Numbered from the stretch's first letter, positions 44,553 through 53,079 are shown. The stretch: DNA of 56,749 nucleotides from Hyphomicrobiales bacterium (GCA_017305595.1 JAFKKL010000008.1:1-56749), one strand, 5' to 3'. Notes: generated by a model not told the origin, from the letters alone. Program-made: numbers and translations.

Positions 44553-45914
44553 ATGGACATTAGCGCGCGGAACGCGACTGGGAAATGCCATTCTGGGCCA
44601 AATGACTGCGGCGAAAGGCCAATATGGTTTCTGGCGGCGTTGATGTTGGTGGTGTTTTCGGCCTCTGCGCAGGCGCGCTCGCTGCCGCCGGATGAGGTAG
44701 CTGTCGCCGCCCGGTCGAAGCCGTCCGACCCCGTGCCGCTGCCGCGTCCACGCCCGGCATTGCCGGAAGAGGCCAATACCGCACCCGCCGCGCCAGGCGG
44801 GGAGGCGGCGCCGGCCGCGAGCGATCAGCCCGCCGCGCCGTCGGCCTGCCGGCTGGCGCTGACCGACGCCATCGCCATTGCGCCGAGCATCCCGCCGGTG
44901 AAGGGGCCGGGGGCCTGCGGCGGCGACGATCTGGTGCGACTCGAGGCCGTGGTGCTGTCCGACAAGCGCCGTGTCGCGGTGAAGCCGGCGGCGATCCTCC
45001 GTTGCAAGATGGCGTCGGCCGTCGCGCAATGGGTTCGCGAGGATGTCGCGCCGCTGGCGGCGGGGCTCGGCACGGCCGTCAGCGAACTCGACAATTTCGA
45101 CTCGTTCGAGTGCCGGGGCCGCAATCGCGTCGCCGGCGCGAAGCTGTCCGAGCACGGCCGTGCCAATGCGCTCGACGTCCGCGGCGTCAAACTCGCCAAC
45201 GGCCGCATGCTGTCGCTGACCAACCGTGACGCGCCGCGCGATGCGCGCGAGAAAGCGCGCGCATCGGTCTGCGGACGCTTCACCACGGTGCTCGGCCCCG
45301 GCTCCGACGGCTATCACGAGGATCACATCCATCTCGATCTGGCGGAGCGCCGCAACGGCTATCGCATCTGCCAATGGATCATCCATGACGGCGCGACCGA
45401 GATCGCGACGCCGCTGCCATCGCCACGGCCGCAAGACGCGCCGCCGCGTGAACTCGCCAGCCGAGAAGATGCACAGCCGGCGCAGAACGATGCGAAGCAG
45501 GTCGAGGACGTGAAGGTGCAGCCGGCTCAACCGCCGCCGGCGCTGTCGCTCTCGCCGGTGCCGCTCGCGCGGCAGCCAGCGGATGTTGCCAAGCCTGTTG
45601 CGCCGAAGCAGACCGCAGCGAAGCCAGATGTCAGCAAGTCTGATATGGCCAAGCCCGATACGGCCAAGTCGGATGCAGCGAAGTCGGATGCAGCGAAGGC
45701 GGACGGAACCAGGCCGGCGGCAAAATCGTCACGCAATGCCAAGCGCGCGGCGCGTGAGGCGGCCACGCAGCCGATGCAGATCGTGCCCGATGCGAAGCCG
45801 GCAGCCGATCCGCCGTCATCCGCGCGACACGCGAAGCGACGAAAGACGGCACGCGCGAAATCCCGCCGCAGCGAGCCGGATCTGCCGCGCGTGCTGCGTA
45901 AGATTTTCGAGTAA
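44553..45914 (+). CDS. Extensin-like C-terminal domain protein
   Basis: This is a 453-residue secreted or periplasmic protein. A signal peptide region (IWFLAALMLVVFSASAQARS) is followed by a Pro-rich linker. The extensin-like domain runs about residues 95-275: a conserved Cys at SACRL, KPAAILRCKMASAVAQWV, SEHGRANALDVRG (metal-ligand-like His/Asp), and HEDHIHLDLAERR. This fold resembles D,D-/L,D-peptidases. The last 160 residues are low complexity, including tandem AKSDAAKSDAAKADG-like repeats and a very basic end. ATG 44553 has GAAGGGG 5 nt upstream; an earlier TTG (44538) is less likely. Confidence 0.85.
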   Translation: MDISARNATGKCHSGPNDCGERPIWFLAALMLVVFSASAQARSLPPDEVAVAARSKPSDPVPLPRPRPALPEEANTAPAAPGGEAAPAASDQPAAPSACRLALTDAIAIAPSIPPVKGPGACGGDDLVRLEAVVLSDKRRVAVKPAAILRCKMASAVAQWVREDVAPLAAGLGTAVSELDNFDSFECRGRNRVAGAKLSEHGRANALDVRGVKLANGRMLSLTNRDAPRDAREKARASVCGRFTTVLGPGSDGYHEDHIHLDLAERRNGYRICQWIIHDGATEIATPLPSPRPQDAPPRELASREDAQPAQNDAKQVEDVKVQPAQPPPALSLSPVPLARQPADVAKPVAPKQTAAKPDVSKSDMAKPDTAKSDAAKSDAAKADGTRPAAKSSRNAKRAAREAATQPMQIVPDAKPAADPPSSARHAKRRKTARAKSRRSEPDLPRVLRKIFE

Positions 45915-45933
45915 GCCGTCAAATTCATCCGTC

Positions 45934-46058
45934 GTCATGGCCGGGCATAGCCGTTCGAAGAACGGCGTTGCTTTCGCTCGCCTTTGTCCTGGCCATCCAC
46001 GGCTTTGATCTTGCGCCAGTTTCAAGACGTGGATGCGCGGCACAAGGCCGGGCATGAC
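45934..46058. repeat. Modular three-hairpin repeat, long-loop form (copy 3)
   Basis: The 125-bp element has GTCAT at 45934 and ATGAC ending at 46058. Stems are ATGGCCGGG / CCTGGCCAT, CCACG / CGTGG and an imperfect TGCGCGGC / GCCGGGCA. The first loop includes the inner hairpin GCCGTTC-GAA-GAACGGC. It lies between the convergent extensin-like and L,D-transpeptidase genes. Confidence 0.75.
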
Positions 46059-46127
46059 GCCGATTCTATCCGAACGAAACTTGCTCCAACGAAACTGGTC
46101 GCAGTCGTGTCGAACTCAACCTAACAA

Positions 46128-46153
46128 AAAAGCGCCGGTAATCCGGCGCTTTT
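46128..46153. terminator. Bidirectional intrinsic terminator
   Basis: AAAAGCGCCGG (46128-46138) and CCGGCGCTTTT (46143-46153) form an 11-bp stem with loop TAAT. A-run and T-run flank it on both strands, so it can end transcription of both the extensin-like and transpeptidase genes. Confidence 0.85.
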
Positions 46154-46180
46154 CGTATTGCTGATGACTTGCGCGACGGC

Positions 46181-46858
46181 TCAGTAGTTGCCGTTGGTCG
46201 CGCCGCCCATGGCCAGCTTCGGCTTGTAGGGCGAGTCGCCGTGCTTCGGCTCCAGCACCACCACCGGTGCGTTCGGCTTGACGCGATTGTAGAGGTCGAT
46301 GACGTCCTCGTTGAGCATGCGGATGCAGCCCGACGAGATCGACGCGCCGATATATTCCGGCTGGTTGGTGCCGTGGATGCGGAACAGCGTGTCCTTGTTT
46401 CCCTGATAGAGATACAGGGCGCGTGCGCCGAGCGGATTGTCCGGGCCGCCCGCGACGCGCGCCGGCAGGCCTTCGATACGCTTATGAATGTCGGCGGTCG
46501 GGACCCAATCCGGCCATTCGCGCATGTTGCCGACCCGCGCCACGCCGGAGAAGGCGAGGGCTTCTTCGCCCACGGTCACGCCGTAGCGGATCGCCTTGCC
46601 GTTATCGAGCACGTAGTAGAGGTAGTGATTGTCGGAATCGACCAGGATCGAACCCGGCGCTTCCTTGCGGTGATAGTCGACGATGGCGCGGCGGAACGGC
46701 TGTGCGACCGGGCTCTTGTCGTAGCGAACCTTGGCCAGCAATTCCTTGTCGCGCGGCTTGAACTGGTTGGCGTTGGTGGCTTCGAACTGCGTGGCAGTCT
46801 GGCAGCCCGCCAACATCAATCCGGCGGCGAGAAGTCCCAACTTGGTCAACAACGACAT
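46181..46858 (-). CDS. L,D-transpeptidase lipoprotein (YkuD domain), copy A
   Basis: This 225-residue lipoprotein has a signal peptide with lipobox LAGC, so it is anchored by a lipid-modified Cys. The YkuD catalytic region is HGTNQPEYIGASISSGCIRM (about 165-184), with the catalytic Cys and the SxGCIRM motif. L,D-transpeptidases cross-link peptidoglycan (3-3 bonds) or attach lipoproteins. The sequence ends GATNGNY like copy B. ATG 46858 is used; a TTG precedes it. It is followed by the terminator at 46128-46153. Confidence 0.9.
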   Translation of the reverse strand: MSLLTKLGLLAAGLMLAGCQTATQFEATNANQFKPRDKELLAKVRYDKSPVAQPFRRAIVDYHRKEAPGSILVDSDNHYLYYVLDNGKAIRYGVTVGEEALAFSGVARVGNMREWPDWVPTADIHKRIEGLPARVAGGPDNPLGARALYLYQGNKDTLFRIHGTNQPEYIGASISSGCIRMLNEDVIDLYNRVKPNAPVVVLEPKHGDSPYKPKLAMGGATNGNY

Positions 46859-47084
46859 CAACGTGATCCAATCTGCTTGATACGACTGCCTCGCCGGTTA
46901 GTCCGGCTCGGCGCTATCTGGTTCGATCCGAGGGCCGATGCCGGGACTGTCCGTCCCGAAACCCGCCCGTTATCCTTTTTGGTTCGACGCGTTTTCTTCA
47001 CGCGAACCGGGGTCCACTTCGCTCGAAAACGCTCTACAGAACGCCAGTTAAGCCGGCCTTCACTGCAATCGTCTCCAGGCGTCC

Positions 47085-47783
47085 TCAGTAATTTCCGTTG
47101 GTAGCTCCGCCCTGCAACGCCAGCTTGGGATTGTAGGGCGAGTCGCCATGCTTCGGCTCCAGCACCACCACCACGGTTCCAAGCTTGACGCGATTGTAGA
47201 GGTCGATGACGTCTTCGTTGGTCATGCGAATGCAGCCCGACGAAATCGACGAGCCGATATATTCCGGCTGGTTGGTGCCGTGGATGCGGAACAGCGTGTC
47301 CTTGCCGCCTGAATAGAGATAGAGTGCCCGCGAGCCCATCGGATTGTCCGGGCCCGGCGCGACGAATTTCGGCACGCCCAGCCGCTCGATCTCGCCCGGC
47401 GTCGGGTGCCATGCCGGCCACTCGGTCATGGCGCCGACCTTGGCGATGCCGGACCAGGCCATGGCTTCCTCGCCGACGGTAATTCCGTAGCGGATCGCCT
47501 TGCCGCCATCGAGCACGTAGTAGAGGTAGTGATTGTCGGAATCGACCATGATCGATCCCGGCTCTTCCTTGCGGTGATAAGTGACGATGGCGCGGCGGAA
47601 CGGCGCCGGGACCGGCGTCTTGACGTAGCTGACCTTGGCCAGCAGTTCCTTGTCGTGCGGCTTGAAGTTTGCGGTGTTGGTGGCTTCGATGTGCGTTGCC
47701 GTGGTTTCGACGCAGCCCGACAGTAACAGGCCGACGGCCAGCAGGCCCAACTTCACGAACGGCGATTTCAAGAGCGGCGACAT
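47085..47783 (-). CDS. L,D-transpeptidase lipoprotein (YkuD domain), copy B
   Basis: This 232-residue paralogue of copy A lies 226 bp upstream on the same strand. The lipobox is LSGC, the catalytic region is HGTNQPEYIGSSISSGCIRM, and the ending is ATNGNY. The two proteins share almost all residues from NFKPHDKELLAKV onward, differing mainly in the middle (WPAWHPTPGEIERLGV versus the equivalent in A). The start is ATG 47783, giving MSPLLKSPFVKLGLL; the longer frame to 47888 is not needed. Tandem duplication is clear; whether the two are differently regulated is not visible. Confidence 0.9.
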   Translation of the reverse strand: MSPLLKSPFVKLGLLAVGLLLSGCVETTATHIEATNTANFKPHDKELLAKVSYVKTPVPAPFRRAIVTYHRKEEPGSIMVDSDNHYLYYVLDGGKAIRYGITVGEEAMAWSGIAKVGAMTEWPAWHPTPGEIERLGVPKFVAPGPDNPMGSRALYLYSGGKDTLFRIHGTNQPEYIGSSISSGCIRMTNEDVIDLYNRVKLGTVVVVLEPKHGDSPYNPKLALQGGATNGNY

Positions 47784-48156
47784 AAGCGCAATCCGTATCT
47801 GATACAGAACTGCCGACATGGCCGGCATCCAGACATCGGCGCCGGCACGGGCGATTCCGCTGCCATTACTATCGCTTAAACGCGCCATAATTCCAGCGGT
47901 TAGACGCCGGCTTCGCTATGCAGCATGGTGGTTGTGATATTTTTGCCGCAACGCGAGGGGCGGTTCGGCTCATTCCGTTGCGGTGCTGCAACAGGTTACC
48001 GGTCATGCGGTTGTCATCCCAGGGTGCGAACGCTGGCTGCGCGTCGGAGGCGTCTGGAAAGGCTTGCCAGAATCGGCCGGATCGGCGCACTCAGGCGAAT
48101 AGCGGCGATCTATGATGCCGCCCGACCGGCCTACCAAACGGCTCTGGAGTTCCTGC
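47784..48156. other. 373-bp gene-free gap before corA
   Basis: Between divergent transpeptidase and corA genes there is a spacer with only short chance frames. I see no riboswitch that I could name, no repeat of the families seen elsewhere, and no convincing promoter. It probably holds promoters for both flanking genes. Confidence 0.5.
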
Positions 48157-49137
48157 ATGCTGACCATCTTCGTGCCGACAGGTTCAGCTCTGAAGAAAGT
48201 CGATTGCGGAGATTTGAGGTCGTTACCGGAAAGCGCAGTGTGGATTGATATGTTCAATCCGACGCCGGAGGAGGATCGGGCCGTCGAGGGGCTGGTGCGG
48301 ATCGCGGTGCCGACCCGCGAGGAAATGCAGGAGATCGAAATCTCCAGCCGCCTCTATGTCGAAAACGGCGCGCGGTACATGACGGCGATCCTGATGTGCG
48401 GCTCGGAGACCGACGCGCCGCGTACCACGCCGGTGACCTTTATCATGTCCGACCGTCGCCTGGTGACGGTGCGTTACGACAGCCCGCGTCCGTTCGTGGC
48501 GGTGGAGCACAAGCTGGCGCGCACCGCGCCGCCCGATGTCAACGGCGAAGCCGTGGTGCTGGAATTACTGGAAGCGGTGATCGATCGCTGCGCCGACATT
48601 CTTGAACGCGCGGGCGCCGACGTTGACGCGGTCAGCCGCGAAATCTTCGAACAGGAAGGCTCGGCGCGCACCGGCCATGCCAAGCGTTATTCCGATATTC
48701 TGATTACCATCGGCCGCAAGGGCGACCTCACGTCGAAAGTGCGCGAGAGTCTGGTGTCGATCGGCCGCGTCGTCACCTTCGTCGTTGCCGAGGCCGACAA
48801 CGTCAAATGGTCGAAGGAGCGGCGCGCGCAACTCAAGACCATGCAGCGCGACGTTGCCTCGCTGTCCGATCACGCGTCTTATCTCTCGAACAAAATCACC
48901 TTCGTGCTCGACGCGATGCTCGGCGTCGTCAACCTCGAGCAGAACAACATCATCAAGCTGTTCTCGGTGATGGCGGTGGTTTTGATGCCGCCGACGCTGA
49001 TCGCTTCGATCTACGGCATGAACTTCAGGGCGATGCCCGAACTGGACTGGCCGCACGGTTATCCGCTGGCGTTGATCGCGATGCTGTGCGCGGCAATCGG
49101 GCCCTATATGTTTTTCAAGTGGAAGAAGTGGTTGTGA
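48157..49137 (+). CDS. corA: CorA-type magnesium/cobalt transporter
   Basis: This is a 326-residue inner-membrane channel that imports Mg2+ (also Co2+, Ni2+). The long cytosolic N-terminal domain ends in helices (SKERRAQLKTMQRDVASLSD). Two C-terminal membrane segments follow, with the pore signature YGMNF at the end of the first. The N-terminus MLTIFVPTGSALKKVD is a typical CorA start. The frame is open to 48112, but ATG 48157 has TGGAG upstream and matches the family. It is monocistronic. Confidence 0.92.
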   Translation: MLTIFVPTGSALKKVDCGDLRSLPESAVWIDMFNPTPEEDRAVEGLVRIAVPTREEMQEIEISSRLYVENGARYMTAILMCGSETDAPRTTPVTFIMSDRRLVTVRYDSPRPFVAVEHKLARTAPPDVNGEAVVLELLEAVIDRCADILERAGADVDAVSREIFEQEGSARTGHAKRYSDILITIGRKGDLTSKVRESLVSIGRVVTFVVAEADNVKWSKERRAQLKTMQRDVASLSDHASYLSNKITFVLDAMLGVVNLEQNNIIKLFSVMAVVLMPPTLIASIYGMNFRAMPELDWPHGYPLALIAMLCAAIGPYMFFKWKKWL

Positions 49138-49358
49138 CGAAATAACGCGGCAGGGTTGCAAGTCAGTCCGCCGAACTTTCGTTTTTCATTCATCATTCAA
49201 GATGAACAGTTCGTTGCGCCTGGTGGCGAAATATCGCAAAAACTCTTGTGCCACGGTGGTTTTTCGCATTTCGCGGCAGGGGCGGAACCACGCCACAATT
49301 TCTCTCGTAAAATTTGAGCGTTGCGCTGAACGATTGATCCAAACGTTCTTGCGATAAG

Positions 49359-49378
49359 TCCTCACCGACAAGTGAGGA
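49359..49378 (+). promoter_or_regulatory. Hairpin that sequesters the Shine-Dalgarno of the 68-residue protein gene
   Basis: TCCTCAC (49359-49365) and GTGAGGA (49372-49378) form a perfect 7-bp stem with loop CGACAA. The second arm contains the AGGA ribosome binding site, ending 4 nt before ATG 49383. If it folds in the mRNA it blocks initiation, as in an RNA thermometer or an attenuator. Confidence 0.55.
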
Positions 49379-49382
49379 TCAC

Positions 49383-49589
49383 ATGGTTGAAAAACTCATC
49401 GCCCGCGGACGCAACGTCATCGACCTTTCGGCCTATCGGCAGCGCGCCCACGCGGCGGTCGCTCAGCCGTTGGTGGCCAGTCACAACTACTGTTCGCATT
49501 GCGGTGCGTGGATGGCCGAAGGGGAATCCGAGGACGAATGCTCGGCCCGCGACGCCGGCACCGGTTTCCGCGCCATCGGCGTTCAGTAG
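49383..49589 (+). CDS. Small zinc-ribbon-like protein
   Basis: This is a 68-residue protein. It begins MVEKLIARGRNVIDLSAYRQ and contains CSHCG at about residues 37-41. The only further Cys lies in DECSARD, so the metal site would be incomplete (C-x2-C plus one Cys and possible His). It has no membrane segment. The ribosome binding site is embedded in the preceding hairpin. Similar small proteins occur in Bradyrhizobium relatives in my recollection; function unknown. It is monocistronic. Confidence 0.6.
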   Translation: MVEKLIARGRNVIDLSAYRQRAHAAVAQPLVASHNYCSHCGAWMAEGESEDECSARDAGTGFRAIGVQ

Positions 49590-49654
49590 AGGGATCGCGT
49601 CACTCGTTTAGCGTGGGATGCAACAAGGTTGAATTGCCGTCGGGCACGGCGCAC

Positions 49655-49748
49655 TCCCTCTCCGCTTGCGGGGGAGGGTTGGGGTGGGAGCCTTGCGTCC
49701 GGCGAGGAGTCCCCCTCTCTGTCTCTCCCCCGCAAGCGGGAGAGAGGA
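49655..49748. repeat. Long inverted repeat CTCTCCGCTTGCGGGGGAG / CTCCCCCGCAAGCGGGAGAG
   Basis: The left arm (49655-49678) and right arm (49722-49748) are near-perfect inverted copies enclosing a 43-bp G-rich/T-rich centre. The CCGCTTGCGG core repeats a sequence that I recall as common in Rhizobiales intergenic DNA. It lies between convergent genes (small zinc-ribbon-like protein and SDR). Confidence 0.65.
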
Positions 49749-49792
49749 CCGTAACGGCGACGGCCGTGCGAAGCGGCTAAAGTGAATCAACC

Positions 49793-50545
49793 CTAAACGT
49801 GCTGGCCGCCGTTGATGTGAATCTCCGCGCCGTTGACGTAGGACGAGGTTTCCGAACACAGCACGTAGATGATCTTCGCCACTTCGTCCGGCGTGCCGAG
49901 GCGACGCAGCGGGATCTGACTCTCGACGATTTTCTCGGTACCCGGCGACAGGATCGAGGTATCGATCTCGCCCGGCGCAATCGCGTTGACGCGAATGCCG
50001 AAGCGGCCGAAGTCCGACGCCATCTCGCGGGTCAGCGCCGCAAGCGCCGCTTTCGATGTCGCATAAGCCGCACCGGCGAATGGATGCACGCGCGAGCCCG
50101 CGATCGAGGTGACGTTCACCACCGAGCCCTTCGCCGCCTTCAACTCATCGAGCAGGCCGCGCGCCATCATGATCGGCGCGAAGAAATTGACGCGGAAAAC
50201 GTGGCCCCACGTGTCGGTGTCGGTCTCGATCGAGCCGAGCCGGCTACCGTCCGGCGCCTTCGGTGAAATCGCGGCGTTGTTGACCAGCGCGTGCAGCGTG
50301 TTGCCTTCGAGCCGTTCGCGGATTTCCTTGATCGCGCGCTGCGTATCGTCGTGGCTGGCGAGATCGACCTGGATGTGATCCTCCGGTCCCGCGCCCCACG
50401 GGCACTCCTCCGGAAACGGATGCCGCGAGCAGGTCAGCACCCGCCAGCCGGCGCTGGAGAAACGGATGACCGTGGCATGGCCGATGCCGCGACTGGCGCC
50501 GGTCAGAAGCATGGTTCGTCGCGGCGCGTTGCTGGTGTTCTGCAT
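49793..50545 (-). CDS. Short-chain dehydrogenase/reductase
   Basis: This 250-residue classical SDR has the NAD(P)-binding motif TGASRGIGHAT, then NNAAIS, and the catalytic Tyr-x3-Lys in AYATSKAALAAL, with Ser in NVTSIAGS. The C-terminal INGGQHV is typical. Substrate cannot be assigned. The frame is open to 50620, but ATG 50545 (MQNTSNAPRRTMLLTGASRG) is the family-consistent start. It is downstream of pdxH on the same strand with a 47-bp gap, so co-transcription is possible. Confidence 0.85.
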   Translation of the reverse strand: MQNTSNAPRRTMLLTGASRGIGHATVIRFSSAGWRVLTCSRHPFPEECPWGAGPEDHIQVDLASHDDTQRAIKEIRERLEGNTLHALVNNAAISPKAPDGSRLGSIETDTDTWGHVFRVNFFAPIMMARGLLDELKAAKGSVVNVTSIAGSRVHPFAGAAYATSKAALAALTREMASDFGRFGIRVNAIAPGEIDTSILSPGTEKIVESQIPLRRLGTPDEVAKIIYVLCSETSSYVNGAEIHINGGQHV

Positions 50546-50592
50546 CAGCGGTTCTCTTTTTCCTTCGTCATGCCCGGCTGTGACGGCCAGTT

Positions 50593-51234
50593 CTACGGAT
50601 ACATGCGCGTCTTGGTCCACGCCATGTCGGGCGTGTCGCGGCGGAATTCAATGCGGTCGTGCAGCCGGAACGGGCGATCGTGCCAGAACTCGATGCGCAG
50701 CGGTGTGATGCGCCAGCCGCTCCAGCCCGGCGGACGCGGCACCGCGCCGATGAGGTGCTTGGCGGCGACCTTGGCGATGGCCTGCTCGAATGCGAAACGG
50801 CTTTCCAGCGGCTGCGATTGTTTGCTGGCCCAGGCGCCGATCTGCGCCTGCTTCGGCCTTGTCGCGAAATAGGCGTCGGCTTCGGCGTCGGTCACCGGCA
50901 TCACCGGGCCGCGAATGCGGATCTGCCGGCGCAGCGATTTCCAGTGAAACAGCAGCGCCGCCTTGGGATTGCCGGCGAGTTCGCGGCCCTTCTGGCTGGC
51001 GATGTGGCTGTAGAACACGAAGCCATCGGTATCATAGCCCTTCATCAGCACCATGCGGACGTCGGGAAGGCCGTCGGCATCGACCGTCGCCAGCGCCATG
51101 GCGTTGGGATCGTTCGGCTCGCTCGCCTGCGCCTCGGCAAACCATTCGGCAAAAAGGGCAAACGGATTCTCCGCGGCGGTGAAATCACCAGACGTTAACT
51201 CGGTTGGGTGTTTGATGGAGGCTGTATCGGTCAT
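50593..51234 (-). CDS. pdxH: Pyridoxamine 5'-phosphate oxidase
   Basis: This FMN enzyme oxidises pyridoxine/pyridoxamine 5'-phosphate to pyridoxal 5'-phosphate in vitamin B6 synthesis and salvage. The 213 residues contain [20 protein letters not shown], the FMN-binding [25 protein letters not shown] and the C-terminal RKxP-like end. The final MYP is typical. The start is [18 protein letters not shown] at 51234. It is divergent from the surface lipoprotein gene, 117 bp apart. Confidence 0.93.
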   Translation of the reverse strand: MTDTASIKHPTELTSGDFTAAENPFALFAEWFAEAQASEPNDPNAMALATVDADGLPDVRMVLMKGYDTDGFVFYSHIASQKGRELAGNPKAALLFHWKSLRRQIRIRGPVMPVTDAEADAYFATRPKQAQIGAWASKQSQPLESRFAFEQAIAKVAAKHLIGAVPRPPGWSGWRITPLRIEFWHDRPFRLHDRIEFRRDTPDMAWTKTRMYP

Positions 51235-51351
51235 GTTCGGAGTTCCGCGTTGCGTCGGCCATCAGCCCAGAGTCCCAAGGGACCTTTGCGTCGGCCAAGC
51301 CTATATAAGGCAGGCGGCCGCATTGGCCTATCGGGCATCCGCCCGGCAGGT

Positions 51352-51774
51352 ATGTTGATGACAACAATTCTAATGGGCATGGCGCTCAGCGGGTGCAGCG
51401 TCGGCAAGTTCGATGCTCTCTCGGCGGCCAAGGGCGGTGACGACGTCACCGGCTCGATCGCCACGGCACAGCCGGCCGCCGTCCCGAGCGACACGCCCAC
51501 CGCCGCCGATCTTGCCTTCGCCAGGGTCGCTGCCTCCGACGTACTGACCAAGGGCAGCAAGGATTCCAGCCAGCCGTGGGAAAATCCCTCGACCGGCGCG
51601 CGCGGCTCGGTGACGCCGCTCGCCAGCGCCTATTCGGCCGAGGGCCGCACCTGCCGCGATTTCCTGGCGAGCTACGTCAACGGCACCTCGGAAAGCTGGC
51701 TGCACGGCGCTGCTTGCCGCGATCAGGGCGGGCGGTGGGAAATCCGCACGCTGAAACCGTGGAAACAAAGCTGA
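51352..51774 (+). CDS. RT0821/Lpp0805-family surface lipoprotein
   Basis: This is a 140-residue lipoprotein: MLMTTILMGMALSGCSVGKF has a lipobox LSGC close to the N-terminus, followed by a linker and a C-terminal conserved domain (WENPSTGARGSVTPLASAYS to the end, with CRDFLASYVNG and GAACRDQGGRWEI). The domain matches the RT0821/Lpp0805 surface antigen group. Start ATG 51352 is chosen over the frame's earlier start (51208) because it begins the lipoprotein signal; ATG 51358 is an alternative. Function unknown. It precedes the dnaJ-class gene by 114 bp. Confidence 0.75.
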   Translation: MLMTTILMGMALSGCSVGKFDALSAAKGGDDVTGSIATAQPAAVPSDTPTAADLAFARVAASDVLTKGSKDSSQPWENPSTGARGSVTPLASAYSAEGRTCRDFLASYVNGTSESWLHGAACRDQGGRWEIRTLKPWKQS

Positions 51775-51888
51775 TCGCGGCCATTTCCGGCCAGAGGCCC
51801 CGTTGCAAAAATGCCACGAACCTCCCAGATGTAAGACCGAATACGACTGGCCGTTCGGCCATATCCCGACTTTAAGGAGACGACACGG

Positions 51889-52881
51889 ATGCGCGACCCC
51901 TATGAGGTCCTGGGGGTGCAGCGAAACGCAAGCGCTGCGGCGATCAAGAGCGCCTATCGCAAGCTTGCGAAGAAGCATCACCCCGACAACAACAAGAACG
52001 ACCCCAAAGCGGCGGCCCGCTTCTCCGAAGTGAATTCGGCCAACGAGATCGTTGGCGACGAGGACAAGCGCAAGCAGTTCGACCGTGGCGAGATCGACGC
52101 CGAAGGCAAGCCGCGCTTCCAGGGTTTCCCCGGCGGCGGTGCCGGCCCGCGCGGCGCGCCGGGCGGCGGCTTCGAGCAATACAGTTTCCGCACTGGTGGC
52201 GGCCCCGGCGGTGGCGGCGCAGGCGGCGGTGCGGCGTTCGAGGATATCCTCAACAGCATGTTCGCCGGTGCTGCGGCCGGCGGCGGACGCGGCGCGCGCG
52301 GCGGCCGTGGCGGCAGCCAGACTTTCGAATTCGACGGCGGCGGCTTCGGCGCGCCCGACCTCGACGTCAACGTGACGATGACGGTGTCGCTGGAAGAGGC
52401 GGTCAAGGGCGGCGAGAAGCGCGTGCGGCTGCCCAACGGCAAGGAACTGAACGTCAAGATTCCGGCGGGCGTCACCTCCGGCCAGCAGATCCGGCTGAAG
52501 GGGCAGGGCGAAACCGTGCAGGGCCACCGGCCCGGCGACCTGCTGATCGCCATCACCATCGCGCCGCATCCGGTGTTCAAGGTCGACGGTGACGACCTGC
52601 GTGTCGATCTGCCGATCACGCTTTACGAGGCCGTGCTCGGCGGCAAGGTGCGGGTGCCGGTGGTCGGCGGCGCGGTCGAATTGACGGTGCCGAAGAACAC
52701 CTCCAGCGGCCGCACCTTCCGCCTCAAGGGCAAGGGCCTGCCGAAAAGCGGCGGCGGCAGCGGCGACCAGTTCGTCACCACCCGCATCATGCTGCCGGAC
52801 GGCAACGACGCCGAACTCGAAGCCCTGATGCAGAAATGGCGCGACGACCACCCCTACAACCCGCGCAGCGGGATGGCGTGA
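51889..52881 (+). CDS. DnaJ-class co-chaperone without zinc finger (CbpA/class II type)
   Basis: This 330-residue J-protein stimulates a DnaK-type Hsp70. The J domain (1-63) begins RDPYEVLGVQRNASAAAIKS and has the HPD motif in KKHHPDNNKND. It is followed by a very Gly/Phe-rich linker (about 75-150). The two C-terminal beta-barrel domains carry LDVNVTMTVSLEEAVKGGEK and GVTSGQQIRLKGQG. The four-repeat CxxCxGxG zinc domain is absent, so it is a CbpA-like class II protein. ATG 51889 has AAGGAGACGACACGG upstream. Confidence 0.9.
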   Translation: MRDPYEVLGVQRNASAAAIKSAYRKLAKKHHPDNNKNDPKAAARFSEVNSANEIVGDEDKRKQFDRGEIDAEGKPRFQGFPGGGAGPRGAPGGGFEQYSFRTGGGPGGGGAGGGAAFEDILNSMFAGAAAGGGRGARGGRGGSQTFEFDGGGFGAPDLDVNVTMTVSLEEAVKGGEKRVRLPNGKELNVKIPAGVTSGQQIRLKGQGETVQGHRPGDLLIAITIAPHPVFKVDGDDLRVDLPITLYEAVLGGKVRVPVVGGAVELTVPKNTSSGRTFRLKGKGLPKSGGGSGDQFVTTRIMLPDGNDAELEALMQKWRDDHPYNPRSGMA

Positions 52882-52955
52882 TACGCCGTATTTCGTTTTG
52901 ATTGGAAGTCTGACGTGAACGACTGTGTGTCGCACAGCGCCTAAACAACCACAGC

Positions 52956-53079
52956 GTCGTCCCCGCGCAGGCGGGGACCCAGACTCCGCAGCGGTCGTGA
53001 TCTGTACAGCGCTAGTTATCCGCGCCTGTTCAAACAACAAAGGCCAGGGGTAATGGGTCCCCGCCTGCGCGGGGACGAC
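52956..53079. repeat. 124-bp palindromic repeat, copy B1 (minus-oriented)
   Basis: Terminal inverted repeats GTCGTCCCCGCGCAGGCGG and CCGCCTGCGCGGGGACGAC bound a 78-bp centre. Reading it from the right, GGACCCATTACCCC-TGGCCT matches the left end of copy B2, and near the other end TAGCGCT and CCGCTGCGG match. It lies 74 bp after the dnaJ-class gene. No coding potential. Confidence 0.75.

Noticed and set aside
42947-44563. Plus-strand open frame opposite the acyl-CoA synthetase gene
   Set aside because: Antisense shadow of an enzyme with complete ANL motifs; no recognisable protein features.
49186-49371. 61-codon minus-strand frame upstream of the small Cys-pair protein gene
   Set aside because: No ribosome binding site or recognisable features, and the region overlaps the putative control hairpin of the plus-strand gene.
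51370-53040. Minus-strand open frame opposite the surface lipoprotein and DnaJ-class genes
   Set aside because: Spans two convincing plus-strand genes and the 124-bp repeat; composition is antisense-like.
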